Below the pieces are notes generated by a model. The model worked only from the letters and a program-made list of their open reading frames with translations. It had not been told where the DNA came from and ran no database searches. A stretch of DNA of 64,000 nt from Lota lota (taxonomy: Eukaryota > Chordata > Actinopteri > Gadiformes > Lotidae), in NCBI GenBank assembly GCA_026745465.1, contig JACYXH010000479.1:1982800-2046799 (forward strand), read 5' to 3'. Of this stretch, positions 63,970-64,000 are shown in pieces; position 1 is the stretch's first letter, and each line of letters starts with the position of its first letter. Position numbers and translations under genes: made by a program.

Positions 63970-64000
63970 AACGAGAAAGTGTGTGATTGTGAAGATGTTT

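Larger units (their letters stand above)
62956..64000. other. Downstream sequence without a recognised gene
   Basis: Contains a 44-bp poly-G run (63502-63545) and a terminal (GT)n(GA)n repeat from 63889. No splice-linked coding sequence or RNA gene was recognised. Confidence 0.6.

Overview
The window is vertebrate nuclear DNA, most probably from a teleost fish. It holds one recognisable protein-coding gene, on the + strand: the 3' seven coding exons of a quaking (QKI/STAR-family) RNA-binding protein, best matched to the fish paralogue qkia. The first coding exon and the promoter lie upstream of base 1. The long exact (CA)n/(GT)n, (CT)n and (GA)n runs, the hAT-like and TTAA-flanked MITEs and the tRNA-derived SINEs all fit a fish genome. 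There is no sign of bacterial, viral or organellar gene organisation.

Layout. 1-4061 is intron 1, with a hAT MITE that has a perfect 8-bp target duplication. Coding exons are 4062-4204 (end of Qua1, start of KH), 17608-17724 (KH GPRG loop), 23544-23687 (rest of KH, start of Qua2), 50040-50127 (Qua2), 51710-52006 (Ala/Pro/Gly/Tyr-rich tail), 54588-54662 (QKI-5-type nuclear-localisation tail) and 55957-55973 (last residues and stop). Every splice phase agrees. The exons encode about 293 residues, so with a missing first exon of about 47 residues the protein would be about 340 residues, the usual QKI-5 size. A 3'UTR of about 7 kb follows, ending near a pair of AATAAA hexamers at 62910-62934. The last kilobase is low-complexity sequence with no gene seen.

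The introns (13.4, 5.8 and 26.4 kb for the three longest) are filled with transposon relics. These are several hAT-like elements (three of them bounded by exact 8-bp duplications), two related TTAA-flanked elements (24.2 and 42.2 kb), smaller TTAA-flanked MITEs, tRNA-Lys-like SINE copies and an unusual 3-kb rearranged repeat with inverted arms and tRNA-like modules at 30.2-33.2 kb.

The most interesting signals concern isoform control. The tail exon has a second in-phase 5' splice site that would insert 42 protein-like residues just before the nuclear-localisation exon. It also has a second in-frame 3' splice site 24 nt into the exon. A possible alternative terminal exon begins Gly-Met, as mammalian QKI-6 does. 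QKI-type recognition motifs (ACUAAY plus UAAY) occur across the last 3' splice site and stop codon and repeatedly in the 3'UTR, as expected if the protein regulates its own transcript.
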